From contig CP141136.1 in the NCBI GenBank assembly GCA_035236585.1, positions 50,113,136 through 50,177,135 of the forward strand: DNA of 64,000 bases, in the 5' to 3' direction. The notes beneath the pieces are model-generated. The model was not told the DNA's origin, did no database searches, and saw only the letters and a program-made list of their open reading frames with translations. How positions within the stretch are numbered: position 1 is the first letter of the stretch; each line of letters starts with the position of its first letter. Source of the stretch: Warburgia ugandensis (taxonomy: Eukaryota > Streptophyta > Magnoliopsida > Canellales > Canellaceae). Shown piece by piece: positions 24,835 through 37,738 of this stretch. The position numbers and the translations under genes are program-made.

Positions 24835-27704
24835 ACATTAGAAAATTCCCAAAAATATTCCAAAAATCCATCATGAAGTCCCCTAGACTCTTCCAAAATC
24901 TCAGACCAAAATTCATCCTCCTTCTCCCTCGTTTCTCCTCCCATTCCTTGCATTTTATTCCCCTTGTTAGAGTGTCCACAGAAGCACCCGGAGGAATATT
25001 CCTCCTCTGAATATCGGGCGCTTCCATAGACACACCGTCCCAATGAGAAGGGTTTTCACCCTGTTACTATTTTTGAGTTATACGTTAATTTTCAGCCGTT
25101 GAAACATAATCTTGACTATTGGATAGTTGGGTAATATCAAGATATACAAAACCCATTTGATTTTACCGTAATCCATGGATAAATTAGCGAAAAACAGAAG
25201 CTCCAGTGACCTATATTATCAGGAGTGGATTTTCTGGCATAGATCCGGAATATCTTCTACTAGGTAGGTGCACTAGCACCCCTATTTCATTTACAGTAGG
25301 TTAGTTTGGTTTACCAGCAAGGATGGGAGCTCCCCAGCCGTTGATCCATCAGAGATGATGGATCCAGCACTGAGGGTTGAGATCCTATCGATCCACAGCT
25401 CAGATGTTACTTCTGAGCCGATGGATGGATTCCCAGGGCCCAAAAACCCCAGGATGTGAAATCTGGATTCTTGGTTTTACTAGATGGGGGAGATCCAGCC
25501 ACAGGAGACCCGACGGTCCAGATCAGACCGTCTCGCCTATAGCCGGTTACCTCTTCCCAGCCACCCAGGATAGACGGTAAAAGGCGCGGGACGCGGGTCG
25601 TCCCGTACATGTAACCCAGATTTGATCTGGGCCGTCTATTTTGTTAATTGAAAATCATAATTCTTCAATTCAGAGCTTGATATAGCTCTGATTTTAGATC
25701 AAAAAATTGCTATGGACTCCTTGTAGTGTTTACCATGTACTAAAATTATTAGATACATATTTTAATTTGTATTTACATAAGTTATTTAGTAAAATCAGTA
25801 CCCATGATCTTAGATCATAGACTAGATGACTTTAAAAGGAAAATCTGAACCAATGGATGTCTTGAGAGACCCCCTAAAACTCTAGGATCATGATTACAGT
25901 CATATTTTTATACATAGATATGAAGGACTTGATAAAAAAAACTTAAACATGAAATTCAGCCCTTAAAACGGGCTGAAATCTTAAAATCACAAATTCGATC
26001 TCTATTGAGGTCCAAATTGAGATCTAAAAGTTGCAATGGATTCCTTGTGATAATTATAAGGTACTGAACCTATAAAATTTTAATTTTAATTAATTTAATT
26101 TTCTGTAATTAAGTGGATAAGTAACTAACATCCTTGATCTGTAAGATCTAAGATGATCAGACAATTAATACCTGGTTGGATAATAATTTATAATGTAATA
26201 AATAAAATATGTGGCTTAAATTGAATTAATTGGGCTGATCTTAAGAGATCTAGCCTTAAAAGATACTAAAATCCCTAAAAATGAATAGTATCTCCTAGAT
26301 CAAGATGATCCAGGATGATTGGATAGTATGGATGTATTTTGATGATGATCTTGAAATAAGATCATAGGGATTAAATGAATGGATGATGAGGATTTGGGCT
26401 AGATCAAGATCTATGCCCTTAAATGTTATAAAGTAACTTAAGATCTCCTTGATCAGGTAGATCAAGGAAGATCAAATCAATGGATAAGATAAATAAAGGA
26501 TTTAATAATTAAATTACATCAATATAAAATGTTGGATCTAAAATAAAGTGAAGGATCAAGGTCTAAACCCTAAAGAAATGAAAAATGAATATGGATCAAT
26601 TAAGACCCTTGGATCATGATAGCATGTTAGATTATTTGGATTATTGAAAATTATTTCCTTTCATTTCTTAGTTGAATTGCTCATAGAATTGATTATTTAA
26701 TTGTTTATTTATTCTTTAAATTTATGCTTTAATGCTTAAGTAATGAAAAATTCATTGAAATTGTAATTAAAGGAAATTAGAAGGAAAAGACATTCACAAG
26801 GAATGTATGACATGAACTTTATGATAGTAAGGACCATAGTTAGTAGGATAATATAAGGAATATAAATTCCTTAGTCCAACTTAGGAGAATAATAAATCTC
26901 CATGAATGACATTTTAATTCATGGATTTAATTAAAATCAACTAGAAAGAATACTTAGGGTTAAATGCTCATAGGAACCTTGTGAAAGGTTGAGTTAAGGT
27001 CAAGCTAGTGAATGATGGACATAATGGTTAAGGGGCTTATCTAATAGAGCCACGCTCTCCCCCCACCTTCTATTGACGTTTGTGAGATCTAAACACCTCC
27101 TTACATGAGGATTGAAGTAGCCATTTTGTGTTCAACCATTCAATTAGTAAGCCTTAGCCAATTTGACATAAAAGGAGCAATATAAACTTAGAATGAAATA
27201 AACTATCCTCAACCATTAAAACATTAAATGGTTGAGTAATAATAATAAGAGCATAAAAGGTTAGTAAATCATCTAACCCTAATAAAAATGGTAATTAAGA
27301 TAAGGATGATTAAATAAAATCCATAGGATCTTGAATGATCAAGAACAATAAGAATACTAATGAAGTATTATATTGTGTATGTATAATAGAAGAACATAGA
27401 TAGAGAACCCAAACCCTTGATCAAAATCGATTCAAGGAAACTTAGGGTATCACTTATAGGGATATATATACAAGTATGGATAAATAACTTGAAATGTATG
27501 GTGTGAGAGACGTATGAATACAAAATAAGATGAACATTGTGGAGGAATGCCACTTGAGGATATACGAATCAAGACTTGATACTACTTTGAGGTAGGTGGA
27601 TTGACAAGAATGTATTAAGGATTCATGTGTATACATACATGATCTTAGTCTGTAATTATAAGACCTTCATGATGTAATTATGCTTAGTACCTTAGCATAG
27701 TAAT

Positions 27705-27945
27705 GATCCAACACATATGATCTAAACTAAGTGATCCAACACATATGATCCAACACATACGATCCAACTAAGTGATCCAAAACACAGATCCAAACATGTG
27801 ATCCAAAAACATACGATCAAATTAAGGGATTTAACCAAATGATCAAACAAAGTGATTCAAGATATGGGATCTAACCAAATGATCAACAAAGTGATCTAAC
27901 CTCATAATCTAATTCATTGTATCTAATATAATGATCAAGTCTAAT
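27705..27945. repeat. Degenerate GATC-rich minisatellite in LTR C
   Basis: About fifteen imperfect short units such as GATCCAACACATAT and GATCCAACTAAGT, 13-19 bases apart. The related place in LTR M (about 740-800) has only a few. Confidence 0.8.
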
Positions 27946-28689
27946 GAGGTGAAAGTATTGAGATATGAAAACTAAGGATACCCTAAGAATAGGGTGTAGA
28001 AAATATTCCAGCCTTAGTTAAACAGACACATCATCTTATATGTACAAAGTATTTTCCATACAAGTATGAAGACTTGTTAATTTTGATTTACACAGAGATA
28101 GAGACTGGGGATGCTATGCTAGGGAAGTCATGAGGGTTTGGCCACCCACTTCCTGAAATTTATATGATGGATACCATGCCCAAAAAGAGGCTAAATGTTG
28201 GGTGGGGCAATAATGGGAAGGCCCCACTGTAACAGCCATGGTCCACCCCATGAGGACATGGATTGATTATTTCACAATTGGTATCAGTGGAAGATTATAC
28301 AGTTATCCAGGCGCATTGTATGGATTGAGACTGTGCGCATAGTAGTCCTAATGTATTTTGTATTATGATGCACAAATTATAGGCATAGTATGATGCCATG
28401 GCATAGTGATATGCCATTATAAGAGTTCCTAGAATGGAAACCCCTATATGTAAAATGGCTAGGTATTACTCTCCTCAGTGGAAGTATAGCCAGGGGAAGG
28501 AACAAGTTTTGAGTATTCTTCAATATATTAACTAATTTTTCATATGCTACATAAATAATGTATATCCTCTATATATGAGTATGAGATGACTCAAGAGGGC
28601 TTAATGACTAAGGTAAGTATCCTTGTATTGTAAGTATCCTTGTATTGCTGAAGTAGTATATTTTTGTATCCCCTACCAAGCATAGCTTG

Positions 28690-28729
28690 CTGAGGTATTG
28701 TACATGTTTCCATGTTTATAATACCTCAG
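28690..28729. other. Conserved LTR stem-loop, copy in C
   Basis: Arms CTGAGGTATT and AATACCTCAG pair perfectly, with an inner CATG/CATG pair. Relative to F one pair is changed on both sides (A-T to G-C). It is preceded by CCCTACCAAGCATAGCTTG. Confidence 0.8.
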
Positions 28730-29005
28730 GCACAGAGAAGGAGGGAAAGATGCTCAAGGCCATAAATGATTGAAAGGATTAAAGCTTGAAGATCTAGAAG
28801 TAAGATAGTAGAATATTTGAAGAAAATAAGAAAATCAGAGTATGTATTCGAAGATATGTAATTTTTCCTTATTTGAGAGTGTATCGTATTGAGTGTTTTT
28901 AATGTAAGGTGAGGCTTGAAGTTTGGATTATGTAATTTTGGACAATGAATTGTAACCTAACTCAGGGTTGTGTATGAGTGAACCACTAGATGAATCCTGG
29001 TATTC

Positions 29006-29011
29006 AATAAA
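29006..29011 (+). terminator. AATAAA poly(A) signal in LTR C
   Basis: AATAAA 190 bases before the LTR end, matching F and A in place. Confidence 0.5.
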
Positions 29012-31496
29012 AATTTATTTTATAAGAAATGGCTATGTGTATTATGTATCTTCCAGTGAGACTTGGGTTTTGTTCAAAAGGAATTTAAATGAAAAGAATT
29101 TTCGCTGCATTGTTTGCGATTTTTTTTTATACATATTTAAGGGCCCTTCCTTTGAACAAATGCATTATCAAATGTGTTTTAAAAACTCGGGTTGTCACAA
29201 GATCATTATCTATCTTCTCCAATTTACTCTGTATTTCAATTTGAGTATAATATGCATTTCAAATTATAAAATCCCTAGAAATTTCATAGAAAGTTGAACA
29301 TGATTAAGATCCTCGTACAATCATATGATAGATCGAAAGACTATTCATAGACTAGACCTTCAATTAAAAAGACTAATTAATAGCATTATATGTATATATC
29401 TTATATCAGCAATGTATCGTGGTTTAGAAGCTCAGATCAGTGATATAAATAGTAGATCAAGGATCAGCTCAATCACTAGTAGATACTGGTAAATCAGAAT
29501 GGTTGATATCAGGTAGGTGGATTAAGATTACTATCTTGGATAAACATAATCATTGCTATGTTTTGATAAGAAGGAAATAATGTGGATGATGATTTACTTT
29601 GACTATCATAAATCTTAAATGGAATCAATACATCTAAAACTTAGTCTTCATCTTATGATGCATTTTACTTTATCAAATTGGAAATTGAATGATTGAACTT
29701 ACAATTGAAATTGCTATTATTGTCTATTTATAGCTCCCCAACGATAAGGTATGAACTACTGCTATTGGACCAGAACTACATACACATACCTATATCTAGT
29801 GGCACCTCTAAAATTTAAAGCCAACATATAAACATAGGCTTCTTTGATCATCTTCACTAAAGCTGTGCTTTAACTCTTCCTTATGAATGTATAAGAAATG
29901 CCATGGAATAACTCAAGAATGAATGACTTCCTTTCAACCAGACGTGCTTAAGAATAAAAGATGCGTGTGTATGTGATTAAGGATGAGTGGTAACTAAGTT
30001 CTCAAGTCTATAGAGGGAACACAACTGAAACAAATATATGCTTGCTTCTACAGAAAACTTGTGCACTTTTGAGTATGAGAAATGAGTAAACAACAATGCA
30101 ACAAGACATATATGCAAGTTTCTTATTGAATGCTTTAAGATGTATCTCTTGATTGTCAAATAGTAGTTGCTTGCATAAAGCTAAACTGTGTTATTCATGT
30201 TTCTAGGAGGGTAAAAGAATGTGCATATACATGTGTTAAGGGATGGTTTGAATCATGCTATTTAACATTGCTTTATTTATATCCTATGTAAATGCGAATG
30301 TGTGGTGTAATGTGGATGATTGTTGTAATGGTTATGGCTCATTGTAAATTACAATAATGCTTGTAGAAATGGTACATAAATGGCTCTTTTGTGTTGTTCT
30401 TAGAACTTCAAAATAACTTGAAATCTATCATTTTTTGTGAAATGACATTGAAACCTAAAACCCTTTCATGAATCAAGTTATACTGGAGATGGAATGTGAT
30501 TTGCTATTTTGTTCAGATGATTTTAAGGCAAGCGCTCACAGAGTAGCTGTGAGTCCTGAGAGGTTTTGATTTGATATAGGGATAACCACTCAATTGCAGC
30601 TCGAGTAGGTAGACCCTGAGGTGTGTGCTCATTGAGCAGTTGTAAGGCCCGATATGGTCCAGGAGTGTTGGACTCTGTTCAGGAGCATTGGACATGATGT
30701 GATGTGATAGAAGGGAGGTCTCTACTGGTAGGACAGGTGTGCCAATGTCCATGCGACAAGACTCAAGGGGTTGCCCCGCGCATAAGCATGGGTATTGTTT
30801 GATTTCAGGAGCATGATTGTAAAAAAACCATGATTTGTTTTCTTTATATGAGCATCCTATCGTGTGCTTCACTCTTAAGGATTTATTGACCTAAGGTTTT
30901 ACTGAGAACTCATATCTTTAATATTTCTTGGATGTTTCCAAACATTATTATAATTATGCTAGGCTTGAAGTTATTATTAAATTTAATCATTCCTGAGATT
31001 ATGCATATTCTAATAAAATCATACAAACATAGGCTTGACGATGGTTTTCACCGATGGATTTGATGCATTATATACATATTCATTTATATAAGTCGGTTCT
31101 TTTAGATTGATGGTGTTTTTAAGGATTGACTTATAAATGAATTGGATTAATTGTACATCATTAGTAGTTATGCATGACCACGTACTCAATCATATATGAA
31201 TTTGAAATGCATCATGCTCATAAAAAAAGTAGGTGAGATGACCACATGTGTGCATGAATGAGGATTAACATTAAAGTATCATATGCATGAATGGAACTGA
31301 ATGATTATGGGTAAGTATGAAAAGGTATTCTTGTATGACTAAAGAATCATGAAATGACAATTACATATGATTGCTTGGATACATACTAAATAGGAACAAT
31401 GTATGATTCTTTTACAAACGTCAAAATACATCTGAATGGATTTCATATAATGCATGAGTTGACAACTTAGGTTTTTAGCTTGAGTTAACAACTTAG

Positions 31497-34221
31497 GATT
31501 TCATATTTGTGGAAAATCATTTCATTTAAACTCATTTTGAAAACCCTGAGTGTCATTTGCTTTCACAACAACCAAAGTAGTTTTTGAAAATTTCAGAAAT
31601 CATAAATGTCTTCCCAGGTCTATCCAGTCACAGCTCACAGCCCAACTGTAAATAAACACAAATACATGTCCAAAGGGTAGAGTGTTTACTTACATGTATA
31701 ATTGTCTCTTTTGATTTACTTGCTCGTAGAACTAACATTTCCTGAGGCGTCTTCTACTCGTGAGTGGAGCTGTCTTGAAAAATGATATATTTGGGTGAGT
31801 ATACACTATACTCAGTAGGAGTCTATCACTACTAGTTTTTCAATGCATGCTATGTTTTAAACCATATGTTCTTTAAACCATGTGCATATTTGGACACTCA
31901 TGTTCAATATCGATATTAAAAGCCATTGTCAAAATAGAATACTGACGACTTAAAGAATAGCATAATCCAAGTCAAAAGTAACAAATGATATCATGAAAAT
32001 ATACTATGATATGCATAAGATGCTCAACTAAATCCAACTCATGGATCTATGGTTGACCATACTCATGTCATGCCATATGCAATGCAAGTAAATCCTCAAA
32101 AACATAGAGCACACTATGCCCACGACCTCATCATCGTGTCGTCCCCGGGTACCTAGGGACTCTCGGTCATAGCCTCCATGGGGCATATGACACTTCGACG
32201 GGTGCCGTGACACCTCCAGTGGTAGTCCTCGTTTACCACAGCAATCAAAGTGAGGACAAGCCTTTTTGGCGTGGTACCCTTTCCACCTATAGTGGTAGAG
32301 GCTAGGAGGCCACCCCGAACCTCTCAGCATAGCACCCACAAGCTTACTAGCCCAAAAGCAACTAAAGATAAAGCCAATGCTCAATTATCGTAAATCATGC
32401 AATTTATGCAATCATTTTCAATGTCCTCTTTGGGTACCTCACACTGCCTGGCCCTCACAACTACCTAACCAGAATCTTTTGGGCACTCCAGTGTCTTTTG
32501 GCAACCCTTGAGGAAATGCAATCTTCGTAAATCAGGCAATTTATGCATTTGTTTTTAAAGCATGTGAGCAATGTATTCGTAAAATCATCTCAATGCAAAT
32601 GATCGCATTCAAGACCATATATTATGAAAACGACTCGATAATATAAGAACAATAAATTAATGCATTAGAAAAGCAACCATGATTCAAAACATGCATTCTC
32701 AAAGCATCATGGGTTCTTTTTAAAAGTCTAGTAATGATAGGACACCTACTTGGTTTGATCGCGCTAGTCCCCTTGTCCTCGTACGTTCCTGGACATGGTT
32801 TAGGGGAAAAAGGTTAGCTTGACCTATTTCTATAGGTTCTAGAATAGTTTACCTCACTACTTAGGTATTAAGGGTTCATTCTCATGCCTAAGGGCCTCCT
32901 AAGGTCCCTAATTGGGCCTTGGTATAGTCAGGTTTGCAAAGGTTTAGTGGCCCGGACTATTATCATGGTTTAAGGGTCATGCTAGCCTTAGATAGGGGCT
33001 TGATCAGATATTTTATGGTTTGGGTGTGTGTTCGCGTCGTCGATACGGACACAATGCCTCTCGCGGCACCTCAATCGGAGTCCTAGAACTCAAGTTATGG
33101 GTATTTTAGTGTTAAGAATACATATAAGGCCCCAAAACAGGCCCTGCATTACCGCTCCCAGGATGCACCTGCGTCCCGGTTGAGCGACGACGGGCCCGAA
33201 CGTGCGGTCGCACCCTCCCGGGCGTCATCAGGCTGCGCATCACAGTTCTCAGGATGCCTTGCGCAACCTCGATGAGCTGGAAGCCCGCCACACACTTGCG
33301 CGCGTGCGAGGCCTGCCCCATGGGTTGTGTCACTCATGTGCGTCATGGGGTGCGTCCCCATGACAACTGGTTTTGACAGGTTTTAGAGGAAACACGTCTT
33401 CTCCGGTGTCCACGGCATTTCCCCAACCAAAAATCACCCAGATCCGGCATGGATTTGAGTAGCGAAGAAGGGCAACTAAATAGGAAGGGGTGGGGGGCTT
33501 ACCTGGGAGGTTTGGAGCGATGCCCATTGCTAGTGGGTGTGCCCTTTCCCACTCTGAAACTCCATGTTTCCGGAAACCACGAAGAAGGGGGGAAAAATCC
33601 CAACTTCCGATGAGACTAGAGGAAGAAGAGGGGAGATGAAGAGATGGAAATGGGCGGCCTGTAGGGATGATTCAGGCCTGGCTGGAATTTGCAGGGAAAA
33701 CCAAATGATGGTTTTTCTATTTTTTCCAGAAACCCCAGCCCCAAATACCCAGGAAAATGTGATTCGAAGAGGAGGGAATAGGGCTTTTTATAGATGGTGA
33801 AAGGAGGTGCTTCCAATGGCAGTGTCGCCATTTGTTTGTGCCCTTCAGAGGCGGTGGTGGAAGCCTTTGGAAACTGGGGGGTTTCTGGAGAAATTGAGAG
33901 GAGGAAGAAGACAGGGGGTGCCGTTATCAAAACAGCCCCCTGCATTTTTCATCTTTTTCGTTTTTTAACAATAAATTACAAAATTGCCCCTAATCTTTAA
34001 ACGGCCGTAACTTCTTCATACGAACTCCGTTTTCGGCGTTCTTTGAGGCATTGGATTCCATTTTTCGAGTAGAATATAATGGTACTAAGTTTTCTTACAA
34101 ATTCCTTTATTTTATATTTTAAATAAAGTAAAATATTTAACACGGTTCATTTCCTATAGAATGTCCAATTCATTTTTGTTAAATGGATGCAAAAATAGTG
34201 TAAATTGCTTGGGGCATTACA
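31497..34221 (-). mobile_element. LTR fragment E, more GC-rich chromovirus LTR
   Basis: The right end at 34221 reads TGTAATGCCCCAAGC on the minus strand, an LTR start. The interior has the Del/Tekay-like block with AAACGGCCGTAACTTCTTC near 34000 on the plus strand and CpG-rich stretches at 32110-32340 and 33040-33420. The left boundary is approximate and no target duplication was seen. It sits in the right LTR of D, which resumes at 34222 with 'gttgtgactggaagttc', as at 21508 of the left LTR. It belongs to a different subfamily from A, B, C and F. Reading frames here are GC-driven chance. Confidence 0.65.
33784..33793 (-). promoter_or_regulatory. TATA box of E
   Basis: Minus-strand CTATAAAAAG, about 430 bases inside the LTR start. 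Confidence 0.5.
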
Positions 34222-36728
34222 CGTTGTGACTGGAAGTTCTAGGATTTGATGAGTTGCTTATAATTCCTTTGAAATAATGAAAAATTATTTGCATTATCTA
34301 TCAGGTGTTTCACAAGCATGCATTAAATGCGCATATGTCCAAAATATAGAGGAAACATTGCTGAATTTTTGGTAGGAATGAGACACTCATTCTATTGTAT
34401 AATCCTTGTGTTTGTTATAGAAATGTCACTCGGGATTTTCAAAAACACATTTCAATGAATAAAGTCTTTTGTTGCTTTATTTTCAAAAGACCTTTCAAAC
34501 AAGGGTCCCTGCATTTTGAAAAGTATTTAAAAAGCATTACAAAAACCTGGGGTGTCACATCCTACCTTAAGTAGTGATAGATCTCTTCAAATCTTCCATG
34601 ATCCTGATTGAAGTATGAAATTTGTAAATCAATACATATTGTTAATATTTTCACAACTTGAAGAATCCTATATTTTTTATCATCTTTATATTCTTTGTCT
34701 AATCTTGTCCTTTGATATAAAGGATCTAGATCTTATGTCCTATCATGATCTATCTTTCTTAGATAGTATTTATCCTATTGATCAATATATCTGATGGTTA
34801 GAATGATCTTCTAATCTTTTAGATCTAAGTATTTTCTATTTCTAAGCCTTTGTGTATTTCTTTATTTGATCTTAATTTTTTATAGATCCTTTGATCAACA
34901 ATTTATACTTGATGATAAAGATCAGGGGCTTAGTCTTCTATCATTTAGTTCTTCTTTGATCTAAGTTCAATTGTTTGATAATCCACAAGGAGGATGATCT
35001 TAGTTCTCTTCCTTGAATCATATTTGATCAAGGGTTTGGATTCTCTACCTAGATTTGCCTACAATATACATACATAGATACATAATAAAATATAACATTA
35101 GATTTGTCAAAATAAATCATAGATATCACTTTATTTCAACATTATTTCGTCATTAAATCATATCCCTCAGATCTTGAAGGTCATGAAAATTGGAAGCTTA
35201 TTTCCTCATAACAAAAAGTTTCTTGAAGATTTTTATCATTTTTATGATGTTAGAACAAAATACACATTACAAGCTTTCCATAGCTTCTTTCCAATCTTGA
35301 TATGGAGTTTAAATGACTTAGTAATTGAACAATGAAGTTCACAGTCATTCCAAGGGTTCATATTTGATCTGGGCCCAGCAGAACAACCGACTCAGATCAA
35401 GTTGGGTGATAAGTCTAGTTGGGTAGAGTGGGTCACACTCCCATCACCGGGACGCAGGCAGAAACACATCGCCTGGGATTGCGTTGCTTAGCACATCATT
35501 CCATCAGAACATCATAGCATGTGGAGCGCGCTCGTGTAGACACTCTCGCTGGGCATGTTTCCTTTCGACATCCTAATAGCCCGATCTCTTAAGGGAGATC
35601 AGACAAATCTGGATCGATTGGATGGCTCAAATTTTCCATCTGAGTCCTCCATCATACAAAAATAAAGGGTTCTTAATCTTACCTATTTTTTATAATTTTT
35701 AACCTAAAATTATTTTTAAAAAATAAAAATTATATAAACTAATATGAAATAAGTATGGGAAGAATGTCCACCTACCTGATTGGAGAAAAATGTAGGTTTT
35801 GAATCCCAATTTTAAAGAAATATCCCATTGAAGATAAGATCTCCTGATAATCGCTTGTTTTGTGATTTGTCATTGATTGCACCGTTGGATCTTGAAATTT
35901 CTTTTGGGGTTTTGTACATAAGATGGTCTAGGACAATTTGAATGTTGAGATTGGTGAGATTTGTTTTGGAATAGAGTGCCTAATTGAATTTAGGTCTGTT
36001 GTTGCAATCTAGAGAGAGGAGAGAGAAAGTGAAAGAAGAAAGGTTTTTGGGAAATTTGGAAATGTAGGAATGAGTTTGGATCTTGTTTCTCAAGGAAAGC
36101 AAGATAATTTTGGGAAAATTTTAATGAACATTTTTGGGGATGTATGTATAAATGTTTTTAAAATTTTCATAATTACTTATAATAATTATGTTTCAATTCT
36201 TTTCAATATTAAATTAACATTAGGTCCTCTACTATCTCCTCCTTCTCCATTATCAGTTGGTAGTCATTTGACCACTCATTACATGTTTTCTGGCCATTGG
36301 ATTCATTTGTGGGTCCCTTGTGGGCCCCATGGAAGTGTGTAAGGATCATTTTGCCCTTTTATGGAGAAAAACAAGCTTTATTCTCTCGTACTCGAAATTG
36401 AGCGCACTTAGTGGCATTGGAATCGTATTTCTGAGTACATTCTAAATATTGATGTCTTAGATCTTGATTATGGGTAAAATTATCATTTTATTCTTTTGTT
36501 TATAAAAATCAAGAAAATTAAGAATTTTTCATTTTAACTCGGAATTGAATGTACGTAGTGTCATTTTAATCAGTTTTTCGAGTACATTCATAATTTCTAA
36601 GTTTTAAATCATGTTTTAATCTCTATAAAAAGAGAATTTCCAGTAACCTAATATTCCAGGCCAAAATTTCTAAAAATTCAAACTAAATTAATTTTCTCAA
36701 TCAATTTACAAAAATTGGGGTTATTACA

Positions 36729-36742
36729 ATCTTCCCCCCTTA
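36729..36742 (-). promoter_or_regulatory. Polypurine tract of A/G
   Basis: The minus strand reads AAGGGGGGAAGAT directly before the LTR start at 36728. It is preceded by a TGAGGACGAAATT block, the usual end of chromovirus internal regions. It fixes the orientation of A/G as reverse. Confidence 0.85.
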
Positions 36743-37728
36743 TAATAATTTCGTCCTCAAAATTAGCATTTCAACTTACTTAAGAGTTTTTACTAACTCA
36801 ATCATAAGTTTGCTCATGTGGCCTTGCCACTTAAGGAATCATGCTAATAACAAAGTTATGATTGAGTTAGTACTAGTAATCTAATGGAATCATGCTAAAA
36901 TCTCAAATTCAAACTAACATGGCCCTAAAATAATTAAATCAACCAACCTAATAACAAAGTGAGAGCATTTAGAGCATATCATGCTAAAATTGAAGAATTA
37001 AACTATCATGCTTACTAATTATAACATAATCACATTTACAATTTCATTATCAAATAAAAGATAAGTAAACTAATTAAATTAATTTTATTAGAAACTTTTA
37101 CTTATGATACAACTGTAATAACCCCAATTTTTGTAAATTGATTGAGAAAAATCAATAAAGTTTGAGTTTTAGATATTTCGGGCTGAAATATTAGGGTTAT
37201 TTAAAATATACTTTTTATAAAAGTATAATCAAATCATAAGACATGTAAAATTGAAATTAAAATTAGCAAACCCTTCAAAATGATTGTAAGCACCACAAAT
37301 TTCGAATTCGGATGAGAAATCCTTAAGTTTTTCCTTTTTTGGACAAAAGGGGTAAAATAGTAATTTTACCCAAAAATCAAAATATTCCAAAAATCAAAAT
37401 ATGAAACATCAAAATTTAGAATGTACTGAGAAATACGAATCCAACGCCACTAAGTATACTCAAATCCGAGATCATGGGAATAAAACCCAAAGTTTTATGC
37501 ATAAAGGGCAAAACGGACTTTTTACACCATGTGGGGCCCACATGGGACCCACATGGTGACCACCACGTCCCCAACAACCAATTTGATCAGCAGCCCATAT
37601 GAAACATGGGTCAACAAAGATCAGCTAGTCATGGGGAAGAAAAGTTAGGCATGAGAGCATTGAAGACTTTCATGTCATTTTATATTAAAAAAATAACATA
37701 TTATAATCATGGAAAAAGACCCAAAATG

Positions 37729-37738
37729 CCTATAAATA
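37729..37738 (+). promoter_or_regulatory. TATA box of LTR F
   Basis: CCTATAAATA lies 616 bases into the LTR, at the same place as in B, C and G. Confidence 0.65.

Larger units (their letters stand above)
24241..29199 (+). mobile_element. Solo LTR C (about 5 kb), Ty3/gypsy chromovirus type
   Basis: Starts TGTAACACCCC, ends CTCGGGTTGTCACA, and is flanked by AGATC on both sides (24236-24240 and 29200-29204). The flanking D sequence resumes exactly after it, with 'agatcattatctatc' as in the left LTR at 18687. No primer site, polypurine tract or coding region lies inside, so it is a solo LTR left by LTR-LTR recombination. TATA box at 24825, stem-loop at 28690, AATAAA at 29006. It is the longest LTR here, partly because of the satellite-like block at 27705-27945. 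Confidence 0.92.
18597..34559 (+). mobile_element. Element D: non-autonomous long-LTR element
   Basis: Forward element bounded by TGTAACAATACTG at 18597 and GGGGTGTCACA ending at 34559. It is flanked by TCCTA on both sides (18592-18596 and 34560-34564). It has a left LTR (18597-21852), a primer binding site, about 1.1 kb of internal DNA without recognisable gag or pol, a polypurine tract and a right LTR (22959-34559) that carries insertions C and E. In one aligned stretch (18650-18970 against 29204-29470) I counted about 25 differences in some 270 bases, so the insertion is old by LTR-divergence standards. It could only move with proteins from another element. Confidence 0.88.
22959..34559 (+). 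repeat. Right (3') LTR of D, with C and E inside
   Basis: Starts TGTAACAAC after the polypurine tract and ends GGGGTGTCACA. Own segments: 22959-24240, 29200 to about 31496, and 34222-34559. A CT-rich leader-like block lies at 23280-23990. The remainder is collinear with the left LTR. Confidence 0.8.
13316..36728 (-). repeat. 3' LTR of A/G, in three pieces
   Basis: Pieces 13316-13551, 17271-18596 and 34565-36728 form one LTR of about 3.7 kb, close in length to LTR B. The pieces are collinear with B, F and G: the poly(A)-side block, the stem-loop at 17449, the block near 18000-18130, then the U3 side from 34565. The insertions between the pieces are B and D. Confidence 0.85.

Noticed and set aside
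25377-25610. Open frames on both strands in LTR C
   Set aside because: Mirror frames in a CpG-rich block, without motif or start context.
27705-27945. CRISPR-like array
   Set aside because: Units are short, imperfect and without uniform spacers, inside a plant LTR; it is a minisatellite.
28968-29297. 109-residue plus-strand reading frame
   Set aside because: It runs across the border between LTR C and D at 29199, so it cannot be an old gene of either.
33112-33527. Overlapping GC-rich reading frames in E
   Set aside because: Open because of high GC; no family motif, and frames overlap on one strand.
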